Shown here: positions 36,996 through 58,024 of the stretch, piece after piece
Position numbering within the stretch: position 1 is the stretch's first letter
How the letters are laid out: the number at the start of each line of letters is the position of its first letter
DNA from: Rhizophagus irregularis
Lineage: Eukaryota; Glomeromycota; Glomeromycetes; Glomerales; Glomeraceae
DNA length: 64,000 nt
Assembly (NCBI RefSeq): GCF_026210795.1
Contig: NC_089452.1
Location: 3,038,001 to 3,102,000, forward strand
Direction: 5' to 3'
Notes under the pieces: generated by a model
The model's input: the letters and a program-made list of their open reading frames with translations, nothing else
What the model was told of the DNA's origin: nothing
Databases searched by the model: none
Made by a program: the position numbers and the translations under genes

Positions 36996-38554
36996 ATGTC
37001 GAAAAGAAAGGATGACCAAAAGAAGCGAAAGAGAAGTGTCAGGAGCAACGAGATGGAAGAAGGTCAAAGAGAAATTACTGCCGAATTGGACTCAGGTAAA
37101 TTTATCTTTTAAATGTTCATATGATTCAAGCGAATTTATTACGATCCCGAATTACTTTTTTTATTTACTTCACAGATATTTTTATAAATAAAACATTTTT
37201 ATTATATCGATGTACACCTTTTTACAAATTCGAGCACATTAAATTTACTCAATATGGAAAAGAATTACACAATTTCATCACTGGTCAAATGTTGAATAGA
37301 ATTCCATTGGTTTGCGATAATGGAGAGGAGAATGATTTTATATCGGAAGGGAAAGTTGTAGAATTGTTCATATCAAAGATAAAATTATCTAATTGGAACG
37401 GTATGATAATATGAAAAAAAAAGAGTTTTATGGTAATGGTTTTATGAATCGTTGTGTTTTCTCTAGGTACAAATGGTATGCCAATTGGAGTTGAGATAAA
37501 GTTCAAACCGAAAGGTATAGCTCATTAATTTAATTCATATTTAATTTACGCGTTTATTGAACGAATGCTTTACAATAATTAATAAGGACCAGCAAAGGAA
37601 CAGATATTTCATTTAATATTCTTACCAAGTATTGTTAGTCGTGATTTTGCGCCTGAAAATTGTTTGTATCCTTAATTTTTTTCTTCTTTTTTTTTGAATT
37701 ACAATTTATTTAAATATAATCTCATTTATTATATTTAGCGCCGTTTAATCATTATCCTGTTATTCTTATAAAAGCTCCTCAAAGACTCGCAAACATTGCA
37801 ATCGAATGGTTTGAAACTCGATTTGATTGCAGGATATGCAGATATCGCCTAGAATCGTCTCATCTAAAAAAATTCGTAGAAGAGTTGGCAAACATAAGTT
37901 TTACTTGTGATGATTTCATTCAAAGCACGTTTAATTTTTTGATTTATTAAATTATTTCTTACTTTGAATAACGAACTAAAATTTGTATTGCTTTGTATAT
38001 ATAAATATTGTTATTTAATTCACAATTAGCAAAGCCATTTGAGCTCACGTTTACAATCCCAGATATTTCAGAGATCAAAAATATAAAATTACGAATTTCT
38101 CTCGTTGATATCAAACGTCTTTACAATAGGTAACTTCACTTATTTCACTCCGAATTTATTATTTCAATTATTTCAATAATTTCTGATTTGCTTTCAAATA
38201 GGTCAAAAGAGCAATCTGATTCACAACGTAAGCAATTTTTTAGTAGCAGACTTATTATAAAGTAACTTCTAATTATACGTATTGATTGTAGAATCAGGTA
38301 TTGCGGAAAGAATTGATGAGCATTTCTTTGAATGTTTACGAATTAAGCTTTCTTCGTTGATACTTTCTAAGATTAGTAATCATGCGGCATTAGTTGCTGG
38401 CGAGGGGAAATTGCAGGTAACTTCCATCTGTCTCACTTTTGTCAACATTGAATATACATTTATTTGTGAATTTATGATCTAGATATTCGCAGGACTATTA
38501 TCCCCTAAGTTTACTGTATCACTTTTAAATCAGCTGGTCATGTTTACACGATAA
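36996..38554 (+). CDS. Centromere protein L (CENP-L) homologue, inner kinetochore
   Basis: Nine exons joined by GT-AG introns (36996-37095, 37176-37400, 37467-37514, 37587-37661, 37739-37906, 38030-38129, 38202-38227, 38292-38416, 38483-38554) give about 312 residues, close to vertebrate CENP-L. Shared landmarks are a lysine-rich start (MSKRKDDQKKRKRS), LLYRCTPFYKFEHIKF, IEWFETRFDCR in the middle, KPFELTFTIPD, and a C-terminal FFECLRIKLSSLILSKIS followed by GKLQIF. CENP-L pairs with CENP-N in the constitutive centromere-associated network (yeast Iml3/Chl4, fission yeast Fta1/Mis15), which binds CENP-A nucleosomes. The donor of exon 5 is uncertain: GTGATG at 37907 or GTTTTA at 37898, both in frame. 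It lies 255 bp upstream of a CLASP-like gene on the same strand. Confidence 0.75.
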
Positions 38555-38809
38555 TTTTGATCCACGTGATTTACGTTTCATATGGTAAATTTAGGCGGCA
38601 TTAAATATAGTAAATTTTATTATCCCGAAAAGGTTATGTCGTACTCACGTATTCCATGTATTTCATGTATTCATAGCCAATAGATTATCGTGTTTTATTG
38701 TAAACATAAACAGTTGTAACACCTCGTACAATAAAAAAAGTTAAAAGTTTCATTTCGAGACAGTCAAATTAGTATTTTAACTTTTCTCGCTCTTTTCATA
38801 ATAAAATAA

Positions 38810-41203
38810 ATGGCAGGAGTTCCAACAGAAATAAAAGTATGAATATATAAAAAAATTTATTCTATTCTATTCTATTCTATTTGTTTTATTTTATTTTTCT
38901 GTATTTAAAATATTGTTTCACAGGTTGAAAGCGCTTCTCAACTAGATAATGAGATAAAGCAAATTGTTGAAAGATTTCAAGAAAAAGAAACAGAACATAC
39001 ATGGTCAGGTTTCGATGATTCTTTAACCCGTTTGATTGCTATAACTCGAGGCGGTGCTGTTCTTTATGAAAAAAATTACATATTAGGAATCAAATCTTTG
39101 AGACAGCCAATAATAAATTCGGTAAATAAAAGATAAAAAAATAATCATTTAATTAAGTTCAATAACGTTTATTTGTATTAAACAATAGATATTGACAGAG
39201 AGAACAAAACTTTCTGGAACTGCGACAGAATTAATAGAAGAGATGGCTAAAGCACTTGGATTAAAGTTTGATGCATTGTCGGAAATTTTTGTACCATCAA
39301 TTATTAAGTTATGTACGCGTACAAAAAAAACTTCTCTTATTCGAGCTCAAAAATGCATGAATACGATAATTCGAATATGCCACCTTCCAAATCTTATCCC
39401 AAAATTTAAGGAAGCATTGCAACACCAGAGTAAATCCTTGAGGAATTGTGCAGCTGAATGGGTGCGAATGAGTTTGGAAGCGAATGAAGTTGGAGATTTG
39501 AATTATTATATTTCTGATATTGAGTGGGCTATTCGCCAATGTGCGTCTGACTCATCATCAGAGGTTAGAAATATTTCAAAACAAATCTTCGAAATTTATA
39601 AATCCAAATTTGATCTTAGATTAGAAAAGTAAGTTTACATTTTATGTTTTTGTTCAGGTTCGTGTTAGGTTAATTTTATTAACTTTATTTGGCTTATTTT
39701 TTTTTTTTTAAATAAGTTTCGTTGCGACTGTAAAAAAAGATTCTGACGTGTTAAAAATTTTGGGCATTAAGGATAAATCAGCTAAAGTAAACAATTTAGC
39801 AATAATGAAAGCACAAAGTCGTAAAATTAATAACGTTCGAGATATGCAAAACGATGTTATTATCTTCGCTAATGATGAAGATAAATTGCAGATTAATAAC
39901 AAGAATGAAGACAAAGAGCAGATAGCCAAAGACAAAAAGCTTCCTTTAAATGATAATTCTTTGAACAACGAAGATACAACTGCGTTTACTATTCCTTTTG
40001 GTGAGCCACAGAATGCAGTTGGTGCTTTATCCACAGCTACTGGGTTTGTTACATTAAAACGTCCAAAGTTAACATCAGCTCAACATAAGTCTCAACCCGT
40101 TATTACCACCACTGCTCAGAGAGTGCCAGCTAAGCCAACAAGGGCTCAGACGATTAATACATCATCATCAATTAATCGTGATGCAGGCACTGGAACTGGT
40201 GAGTGTGATAGTAAACCCTCACAACAATAATTTCTTTATTTATACATCTTTATTCTGTAAAAACGCGGATATTTTTATTTGCATACTTATAATACTACAA
40301 AAACTGCGTGGCATTAACAAAGGGGGCGCTCAACGCGTCCGAACTAGAGAGCGTGCAGCAACGGCTACCGAAGATAAAAATAAGGCTAGTCGTGTTCTAA
40401 ATACAAACAAGATCATTAACACTAAACCATCGAGACCGCCTTATACACGTACAACGAGTGAACCGGCTACTAATCCTACAAAGAAAAAGACATCACATAA
40501 ATTCAACATTAAATCAAAGGCGGCACCTCTTATAAATAATAAAACTCCTTTAAAAAAAACAAATTTAGCTCCAAATTCAGTATTTAAACCTTTGAAAGTG
40601 ACAGCGACGTCAACTTCAATGATGAAAGGATTCTTAACCACCGCTAATCTATGTGTAACAATATCAACTGCAACTAAACAATCAAATAGTAACCAAATGG
40701 AAAATTCGGCACTTACGAACATGCGCTTATTTGGTAGATCCAGGGAACATCAGCGTCAATGTTCACCTTATCAAAAGCCTGCCATTAATTTTGTTACGAG
40801 GAAATTTGGAAGACCATTGCCAAATCGCGAAGAATTAACCGCAAAAGTGAATGCATTGGCTAATCATGCCATCGAAGTAGTGATGAAACAAGTGGAGGCA
40901 TCTTATAATTTGAATGTTGAGGTAACCTCAGAAGAGCAGATGATTGAGGATGATGTCATTGAAAATTCTACTACATCAAGAGTAAGACCGCCAATTAAAC
41001 AGCAACTACCAGCAACTCAAGACATCACACCACTCCCTGTTGAACCTTCTCCTCCCCTTTCGTTCGTTGATCCTGTTAAATTCTTGGAAGATGTTCGAAA
41101 AATTGAGGTGGATGGATGTGATAAGGCGGATAAAGTTACAGGACCGGAAGTTGGTGATTTAATTGAAAAAACCAAAGAATTAACAATAGAAGGTCAATTA
41201 TAG
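38810..41203 (+). CDS. CLASP-type TOG-domain microtubule protein
   Basis: Five exons (38810-38836, 38924-39121, 39189-39628, 39717-40198, 40323-41203) join in frame to about 675 residues from the ATG at 38810. Residues ~10-225 have the helical repeat pattern of the CLASP N-terminal TOG domain (HTWSGFDDSLTRLIAITRGG, TATELIEEMAKALGLKFD, EVRNISKQIFEIYKSKF). The rest is basic, Ser/Thr/Pro/Lys-rich and probably disordered, as in the microtubule-lattice-binding regions of CLASP/Stu1/Cls1. Those proteins promote microtubule rescue and kinetochore attachment. It is shorter than the usual 1000-1500 residues, so it may be a reduced or partial member, and a related TOG protein is the alternative. Confidence 0.6.
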
Positions 41204-41951
41204 ATACATATTGAATTTAGATAAATTTATAGATAATCGGTTGTGTCTTGCATTCTCTATAAAATTTATACTTTGAAATAATTACTATTTACTGAATGTT
41301 TGAATATCCTAATGAACAGGCACAATGTATATTTTTAAAAATACAATAAAGTACATCCGTTTAGCTAATGTGGTTATGTAAAATATTATTTTTATCTTTT
41401 CAATAGCAAACATAAATGCAAATCAACTTAGAAAAGTAACTGAAGTGTTAAAATTGTTCACGGAAATATTATTATAAGTTCACAGCTTCACCGACGTAAC
41501 TGCTGAAAAATAAGACTCCTTAAATTTAATAGTATAATATTAAACTGAGATAAAGCAGAGGCAAGAAACAATTCACTGGTTGGCTGCTGATTATACAATA
41601 TAACGCTTCGGCAATTAATATTATTTAATGATAATTAACATTTACATTAAAAAATTAGATTTTTAACCTAAGAAAAAATTTTCTTTTTGAATATATGTAT
41701 ATACGAGAAATTAATAGATATCAAAAAAAAAACAAAATATACATTGGTTACTATTCCTATGATTAAAAACTTTCACAAAACAAATAAGTAATATAATGAA
41801 AGTAAAAACTAATCTTCGCAGTCATAAAAATAAATCTGAATAAAAATCTCCATTAAATATGTAAAAATTTTTTCTCATAATTTAAATTATCCAAAAAAGT
41901 CCTTTTAAAAAGATGACTTCAAAGAGTTTCCTAAAGTTTTGTGATTTATTT
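41204..41951. other. Convergent intergenic region
   Basis: This holds the 3' flanks of the CLASP-like gene (plus) and the TMEM33-like gene (minus). AATAAA-like words occur (near 41343). No further gene is visible. Confidence 0.45.
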
Positions 41952-43257
41952 TTAACCCCGTCTGGAGTTATGAGAATTTCTACGACCCATCCAAATTATT
42001 GCATTTTTCGCATGTTGATATGCTTTCGTCACAGGGGGTGGAATGCTTGGGCTTGCTGAAGGAGGCAACAGCCGCTCATCCAGAAATCGTGCAACAGCAG
42101 CAAATACTTGTTGGGTGTAAGTATTCATAAGATATCTCATGCGGAGGAAGAAACAATAAAAGAGTAATGTAATAAATCTAAGTTGTAGGCTAATAAACGT
42201 AATTTAGAGAATGAAAAGAATGGGTGTTAAAACGTTGCGAAAGTTCGATTACAAAATCTTTAACAAAAGTAAAATTAAATAAAACGTACGTTACTATATT
42301 AAACAACAGAAATAATGTGATAACTACAACTTCGACGAAACTAACCATATTCATGGCTGGTTCATAATTCTTGTGTACCCAAATTTGAATAAATTTTGAA
42401 GCGCTGTTAGCTCTTGTTTGTGTCCCTGAAGAAGAACCAGAAGAAGAATGTGCAGGCGCGGGGGAAAATGCTTGAAGAATATTTGCTCGTAAATATGTAA
42501 TGAAATGGAACAATGAAAATGTTGCGTATGGGATAAGAGTAACTTTGGGCATAAAATTAAATGATGTTAGATAAAAGTAGACATTATTAAGAAAACATTA
42601 GATCATTCCACATACCAAAAACAGGCGTGCTCATGAACCACATTAATGCCAACGTAAGATAGAATACATTTTCGTCTTTGTTGATCTTTTGGAAATATTC
42701 CCAGTTAAGCTGTGGTGACTAAAATTACATAAAATTTAGTATAAAAAAACTATTCAACACTCGATGACCTCAATTTGTTTGAACTACTGCTAATCTTATT
42801 CTATAACAAAATAAGAACTGGATGATTTTCTTAGATTTCCTGATCTAAATGTATTTTTCCAATTAATTTTATTTTTTTTTTATTTGAATACTAAATTACT
42901 CATTAAAAGCCTTGCTCTTTTTCAAGTTTAAATTATATAATAAAGACTCAATTTGTAAAAATCAACTCACGCCAAACGATTTATAAACGACAACACCATA
43001 ACTCAACATAGCGCCCAAATACGCTGTATAGTAATAATTTATTCCCTCAGGCCAACTAAGGGTGATCCAGTACCAAAAATAAATAGTTGTGCAAAAGAGG
43101 ACAATACAATGTCCACACCACCAGGTGAATTGAGGGTGCTATATAAAACATAATGCAACGTAAGTCATATATATAAGATTAAAAGAAATCGCGTAAAAAA
43201 AAATACAGATACCTTAACGAGTATCCAAAGTCGGTTTGCGAGAGGTTGTTGTGCCAT
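41952..43257 (-). CDS. TMEM33/Pom33/Tts1-family ER and nuclear-pore membrane protein
   Basis: Five minus-strand exons (43213-43257, 42971-43138, 42616-42718, 42290-42542, 41952-42189) give 268 residues, close to TMEM33 (~250). The ATG is at 43257 (MAQQPLANRLWILVK). Hydrophobic segments include HCIVLFCTTIYFWYWITL, the region around VFYLTLALMWFMSTPVF, VTLIPYATFSLFHFITYL and SFVEVVVITLFLLFNIV. A Ser/Gly/Thr-rich loop (PAHSSSGSSSGTQTRANS) separates the third and fourth. The C-terminus FITLLFYCFFLRMRYL fits the shared end of the family. Members curve ER tubules and help place nuclear pores. It is transcribed divergently from the small gene at 43977. Confidence 0.75.
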
Positions 43258-43976
43258 CCCAAGTTCTGTTACAATCTATATAAAATATTAAACTCGTCTT
43301 TAATCTTTCTTAATATAAAAAGATATGTTGTTAGGTTTAGAAATAAGAAAAAATATGGGGAAATTAAGAAAAATCACAGCACCAGATTTGGTGTGATCGT
43401 TGAAAAATCTTTTAAGACGTCACCTATCATTTTTGGTTGTTGTCCCACCAACTAAAATAGATTGTTTAATTTGTCGATACTTTTTATCATCTTTGTATCA
43501 CTTTCCTTGACACTTTGTATCATAAAAACAAAAAAGAAGAATGGTTCATTTCAATATTTTATTAATTTAACACATACATTTAAAAATTTTGTCGTCAAAA
43601 TGATAACGATTTTTGAATCTCTGCCAAGAGGTACGCCCATGATCTATTACTTTTGGGTATAGTGAAATGTTAGCCACATCGTCTCACTTTTAAGGAGTGG
43701 ATAACTGCGGATATTGACCAAATTTTCAAATTCGGGCCATTTATTAAATTACCCCTTAACATACCGCAGTTTTTACTTTGTCCAATCAAAAGTGATCTTA
43801 AAGTATAGGACAAGTGTAAGTAAATCCCATTGTTTTTTGCATTACCCTTTGGAGTTATATATTGAAACGCTGAATATCTTAAAAAACATTCATTCACTTT
43901 TCACGTTTCTTTCCTTTTCGATTTTTTCTTTTTTTTACCTTTTCTTACCATTATTACACCATAACCTTTTAAAATT
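43258..43976. promoter_or_regulatory. Divergent promoter region
   Basis: This 719 bp stretch separates the starts of the TMEM33-like gene (minus) and the small gene at 43977 (plus). It contains a CCAAT word (GTCCAATCAAAAG near 43779) and an inverted pair AACTGCGG (43691) and CCGCAGTT (43763). It is otherwise AT-rich, with a T-rich tract just before 43977. Confidence 0.4.
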
Positions 43977-44852
43977 ATGGCTGGTGCTCAAGATGACAAC
44001 AGACAGCAGTATGAAATCTTATGTTTGATCTGTTTTTTTATTATTTGCGATTTTTACGATTATTGATCAATTGTTTATTTATAGTTTCAAAAAACAACAA
44101 AACAGACAAGATTACAATGCCAATGCCAAACGAAAGAATTCTTTCGGTAAGAGTGAAAATCCCATGTTTTTAAACTTGTTTGACGTTTTTTTTTGTTAAT
44201 AAATTCTCCATACTTCTAAAATCAATCAAATAGCGGGAAACAATAAAAACGTTCACAGTAACACTTTACCACCAGCTTCAGGTACGGTGACTACTTCTCC
44301 GACTACCCCAACTTCAACTTCCTCCAATCATACATCGTTTGCTGGTTCTGGTCCAGCTTTACCTAGTATGAAATCAGCCCCGGATCATGTTCCTGTTAAT
44401 AATTTTAACGCTCAGGAAGTTTCGAATTATTTAAATAACAGTAAGTAGTGAAAATACGATTTATTTATTGGTTGAATTATTAATTTTTTAAATCGCGATT
44501 TTTTAGCTTGGAAAGAAAACTTTGAACGGGTTCACGATAACAATCTTCCCGAAGCAGGTAATTACTAGCAAGAGAAAAAAAATCATTTATTTAATTACTT
44601 ACATGAACGTATATTGTTTAGAAAAACCAGAGTTATATAGATCCGAAAAGGCCTGGGGAGGTGGACATGTCTGGGGACAAAAAGGTTATTAATAATTCAT
44701 ATTTTCCAATGTTAATCAGAATCATAATATATATAAATTTATAAATTTCGTTTATAGGACATTTAATGGCGAATGGCAAAGATTTCTTTGCTGAATTGAG
44801 AAAAACTTCACCCACTCAAGCGTCAAATGCTCAGCCGGCGACAGCCAAGTAA
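43977..44852 (+). CDS. Small unknown fungal protein with GGGHVWGQKGH motif
   Basis: Six exons (43977-44008, 44085-44146, 44234-44440, 44507-44557, 44622-44684, 44758-44852) join in frame to 169 residues starting MAGAQDDNRQQHFKK. The N-terminal third is basic and Gln/Asn-rich, the middle is Thr/Ser/Pro-rich (TTSPTTPTSTSSN) and looks disordered. The C-terminal third is more ordered: NFNAQEVSNYLNNTWKENF, ELYRSEKAWGGGHVWGQKGH and FFAELRK. No signal peptide or membrane segment is seen. I do not recognise the family. The Gly-rich tract recalls small stress proteins of the Stf2 type, but I see no real match. All five introns are 57-93 nt, so the gene model is credible. Confidence 0.65.
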
Positions 44853-45629
44853 AATAAACAAAATAATTAAAATGCATTCCATAATTTTTATTAGTTCATA
44901 TTTTGTAATATAACTTATTTGTACCAAAGTATTAAAAGGACGTCTAACCAAAGACGAACGAAATTTTTTGGTAAAAACAATCGGAACAATGGCATGTTGT
45001 AAGTTATGAAAGCTAGATTGGATTGATTCCCTCTCTCGATTCTCTTATTTTATTAACCGCCACGGTTTGTCAATAAAACCGTGTTGAACGAAATTATTAT
45101 TTATTATTATTTTATTTTTTTGTTATTTAATATTTTACTTTATTGCATTTATTGTTTATTTGTTTTATGTTTGAAATAATAGAAGCTCCCAAAATTAAAT
45201 GATAATGGATAAATGATTAAAACATATTTGATCTGCCAGTGTAATACGCGATTTTCTGAATAAAGACAATTCACGAAGGTTTGTTATTTCGAGATATTAG
45301 TGAATTTTATTCCATGCGAATGGAAATTAGAAATAATAAATATGATCAAATAGCACTAATTCATTAGCGCTATTGTTTTTTTTATTTTTAGAGCGCACCT
45401 AAAATTTTATAAGATTAAATTATAATTTTTTAATGTTGAAAAAAAATAAAAATAATTGAATAATTGATAATTGGATCATTAAATACATATATATATAATT
45501 GAGAAGTTTAATTATCTAATTATGAACTGTTAAATAAATAAACGAGTAATTGAACTGTAATAAATTCAGTTACACAATTTAGTCGCGTGTACTATAAATA
45601 ATTTTTATTCATAAAATTTTTAGTTAAAA
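44853..45629. other. Intergenic AT-rich stretch
   Basis: This is the 3' flank of the small gene and the 5' flank of the Rav2/Rogdi gene. No other gene is visible. Short TA-rich tracts occur near 45490. Confidence 0.4.
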
Positions 45630-47219
45630 ATGATTTATGCTGAAGAAGACACGCAGACTATTTTTCAAAAAGAACAAGAAACTTTGGTACCTTTATTTAT
45701 AAATACTTTACCTTTTTGATGTATCTTATTAATTTTTGTTTTTATTCTAGGCGAAGGAATTGGATTGGTTGTTGATTTCTCAATTACCAAATGCACTTTA
45801 TGAGATAAAGAAAGGGCTGAAGGTAATTGATCTATTTTGCTAAATTTATTTTGCTCTCTTAGTAGTCTATTATATTTACAATATTAACTAAATTAGAGGT
45901 ATATATATATACATTATATATGTATGTAAAATATTTTTACTAAATGGGTTAATTGAATTTTAAAATTGTAGAAATGTGAAACGATTATGAAGTCACCTGA
46001 ACATGATGGTAGAATTTATTTCTTTTATATTCTATCGTAATAAATAAACTCAAAAATGTTAATTATTCAAATAGATTCTCTGGGCACAAGTACTTTACCG
46101 ATATCATCAAACAAGTATATATATATATATATGATTTAGTTGTTGTTATTTAAATGATTTTCTAATTTAGTTTTGTTTTAAGTAATGATTTTTTAAAAGG
46201 ATTCATTACTTTAGATGGTAGCGATATTATCAAAGGGGTATATTCGTACTTTTATTTGGTTTTTTTTTTATAATGAAATATAATAAAATAAATAAATTTA
46301 ATCTTTAATTCGATATAATTATAGGAATTATCAGTAAAATTATCTAATTACAATAGGGGTAATTTAATTAAACTAACCATTAATCCAAAAAAGCCTTACT
46401 TTATTGAACAGGTAGTCTTCAATATAGATTATACTCGCACCACTCGCACTATGTTTTCTTGATTTAATATAATATTCATAATTTCATTAAGTTGGTTGAT
46501 GCACAGAATTACCTTACTTTGGCATTGGATGCATTGGAACGCACTAGTAAAGATCTTACAAAAGAAAGTGCTCGAGAGGTAGATTCATTTCTTAAATGAA
46601 GTTTTTTGTTCGTTGATAAAAATTTTTGCTGACAATATTTAGTTGTTAGATTCTGTTCTCATTTATATTATAAGTAGTCGATCAGTTTTGGTTTGTGCTC
46701 ATGAAGAAAAATTGTTCCCTTATAAGATTTGCGATCCTCAGGTAAAGACTTTTTTCTTGGTCTCTTTTATATCAGTAATAAATAATAAATTGACATTTTT
46801 TTAGATGTTTGGTACAGTAATACCCGAAGATTTAATTATTCAATTTCATGTAGAAGGATCAAATGTTGTTTGTTCAGTTTATGGACTACATTACCATTCT
46901 TCTTTACCATCACAAAAGAAAAACGGTGGTTTGTTAGGAACGGCCAAATCATCTTCAAATATTTGGTATCCTTTTTAGCATAAATTTAGTATTAAGTTAA
47001 TATATATTTTTATATTTTCTTTATTTTCTTGACATTCTAAACTCTTTATAAAATAGGAAGTATAAAGATAAATATGCTTCTGTGTTAGATAAAGTGATTG
47101 TAAAATCACGTGATCCAAAACTCGAGGAAGTTATGGAAGGTTTGGAGAAATTAGAAAGAGAGTGTTTAGCTTGGAAAGGAAAAATTGCTTTATTCAAAAA
47201 TTTGGAATTAGGAAATTGA
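45630..47219 (+). CDS. Rav2/Rogdi homologue, V-ATPase assembly (RAVE) subunit
   Basis: Ten exons (45630-45686, 45751-45822, 45972-46008, 46075-46114, 46171-46237, 46325-46411, 46492-46578, 46643-46741, 46805-46965, 47057-47219) join in frame to 289 residues, matching human ROGDI (~287). Landmarks are an N-terminal helix with acidic residues and ELDWLLISQLPNALYEIKKG (leucine-zipper region), KLTINPKKPYFIEQLVDAQN, MFGTVIPEDLIIQFHVEGSN and VVCSVYGLHY. The C-terminal helix is KLEEVMEGLEKLERECL. In yeast, Rav2 bridges Rav1 and Skp1 and reloads the V1 part of the vacuolar proton pump. The gene has 56-149 nt introns, useful as a size yardstick for the intron-like arrays. It is convergent with Prp8. 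Confidence 0.75.
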
Positions 47220-47603
47220 CCATCCCGCACTTTTACGTGATGATTTACACCAGAATAATGATTTTAATATTTACTCTCAGTATTCATTATATGATATTAT
47301 TCTAATATCCGATTAACTTTTTTTCTTGCATTGTATTTAAATAAAATATGATATTGAAAAAAATTTTCTGCAAATTATTTATATCGTTTTATAATTTATT
47401 AATTCTTTAAGATAATTTGCTTTTTCCTTTTACCAACTTCTTGATATATATATATATATGATAAAAGTATTTACAGTAAAAGAATTTGAATAATTATTAA
47501 AATAATTCATCTATAACATGTATTTTATAATGTCTATATTTTTTCAGTCTTAATAAAAGTAAAAGTCTTAATAAAAATAAAACAATGATTAATATTATAC
47601 TAT
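47220..47603. other. Convergent intergenic region between Rav2 and Prp8
   Basis: This holds the 3' flanks of both genes. It has AATAAAA-like words (near 47338 and 47575) and a TA dinucleotide run near 47445. No gene is visible. Confidence 0.45.
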
Positions 47604-56381
<8,778 letters not shown>

Positions 56382-57205
56382 GAGTCTTTTACAGAGATGT
56401 TTAACGTTAAGTTATTTGGTCAAAATAAAAGTGGGTATCGATCTAGTTTTAAATTATTAATGATATATCACGTGATTTAGAATTCATAATTCCTTATCCA
56501 AATAAGGAAAAAATTTTATTTTCCAATTTAAATAATAGTAAAATGTTCTTGGTTTTCATTAAAGTCTTCATATTTATTTTGAAGTTCAATAACATTATAT
56601 TAAATGTGAAATTTCTTGGTTAATATAATTTTCTAAAAGTTTGAAATTTACTAAACAAACTAAACTAATAAATTTTGAAAATCCTGGAAAGTTTTATATT
56701 ATATAAAATTTATTTTTTTTTTTTTTATTAATAATTATTATTATTATTATTATTATTATTCTGCAGCACATTTGGAACTTTTATCAGAAAATTGCACCTA
56801 AACTATTACATTGAGATTACATAAATAGAAATAATAAACTAATATTATTAGGAACAAAACCATCTATCTACCACTCAGGGTAACTATATGTGCACTGTCA
56901 GGTTGGAACTTTGAACTAGTGGAGTAAGTCTGTTTTTGAAAACTTCCTTTCTTAGAGAGGATTTCCTTCTCCAGGTCTTTGTCCTGTAAGTGCCCAACAA
57001 GACTCACTGTAACTGCAACATAAAACTTAGAACCATAAAAACAAAAAATAAAAAGTTCAATAAAAAAGCTAAGGTAAAAATAATATAAAAAAAAAGGGTT
57101 AATAAAATTTAAATAACAAATAACTACTATAGTATTCTATTAGCCCTGCCTATAGCTTACCAGATAGTCCTGTCATTCTGTCAGTTAACTATCTTGTTAA
57201 GTATA
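56382..57205. promoter_or_regulatory. Prp8 upstream region with TCACGTGA and ATT microsatellite
   Basis: The palindrome TCACGTGA lies at 56468-56475, 86 bp upstream of the Prp8 start. An (ATT)n run lies near 56728-56760. The remainder (56760-57205) shows no gene and ends at a foldback element. Confidence 0.45.
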
Positions 57206-57707
57206 CAGGTCAAAAAGTGAAAAATCAGGCATCAATCAGTCACCAATCAGTCACCAATCAGGTAGCTGATTGGTAACTGATTGGTGACTGATTGGTGACT
57301 GATTAGCATTTTCACCAAATATCATCACCAATCAGGCAGTTTGCTAACTTTTGATCCAGTGATCAGAAAAGGATAAAATATAGCTCATTGGAATCGTCTC
57401 AACAAGACGAATTTAATGGTAGTAAAATTGCATCTCTAGGATTAATACTTGATGAGAAATTAAGTAAAATATAAAAATAAAAATGTATCATTTATATTTA
57501 ATTTAATTTTTTATTAACTATTAATCCTAGAAATGCGATTTTACTACCATTAGATTCGTCTTGTTGAGACGATTCCAATGAGCTATATTTCATCCTTTTC
57601 TGATCACTGGATCAAAAGTTAGCAAAATTCCTGATTGGTGATGGTATTTGGCGAATATGCCGATTGGTGCCTGGCAATTGATGCCTGATTTTTCACTTTT
57701 TGACCTG
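57206..57707. mobile_element. 0.5 kb foldback element
   Basis: The ends are CAGGTCAAAAAGTGAAAAAT and its inverse. Arms of ~250 bp include short tandem TGATTGGTGAC words in the left arm only. An inner inverted pair contains CGTCTCAACAAGACG, and TTTTCTGATCACTGGATC in both arms. The inner hairpin word is shared with 5447 and 16170-16470. I do not see a clear target duplication. Confidence 0.65.
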
Positions 57708-57779
57708 TGGTAAGAACTTGATTTCTACTAACAAAGTTAGTTTTGCTATACTATCCAAATCCTTTTCCAAAGTAGAGGT

Positions 57780-57960
57780 GTGCTCCAGTGAAATCTGTTC
57801 AATCCATCATCTGATCTGATCAAAAAATGGATCATTCAAATTAAGAATGAACATACAGATTGCGGATAATCCGGATAGATCCGTTGGATAATATCAGATT
57901 GATCAGATGTTACATGGATGACTGGATTGACCGGATTGATCAGATAATCTGGTCAAATTC
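57780..57960. repeat. GATC/GGAT word-repeat stretch
   Basis: About 180 bp are built from variants of CTGATC, GGAT and CCGGAT words (TCCGGATAGATCCG, GACCGGATTGATCAG). They are preceded by GTGCTCCAGTGAAATC. It resembles the CGAGT- and CAGGT-word elements at 24.3-25.1 kb and 63.1 kb in style. No gene is visible. Confidence 0.4.
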
Positions 57961-58024
57961 ATACCTTTTTTTTTTTTTTAACATAAATGTTTTTTTTTAA
58001 AAAAAAACACCTTTTTTTCTTTAG

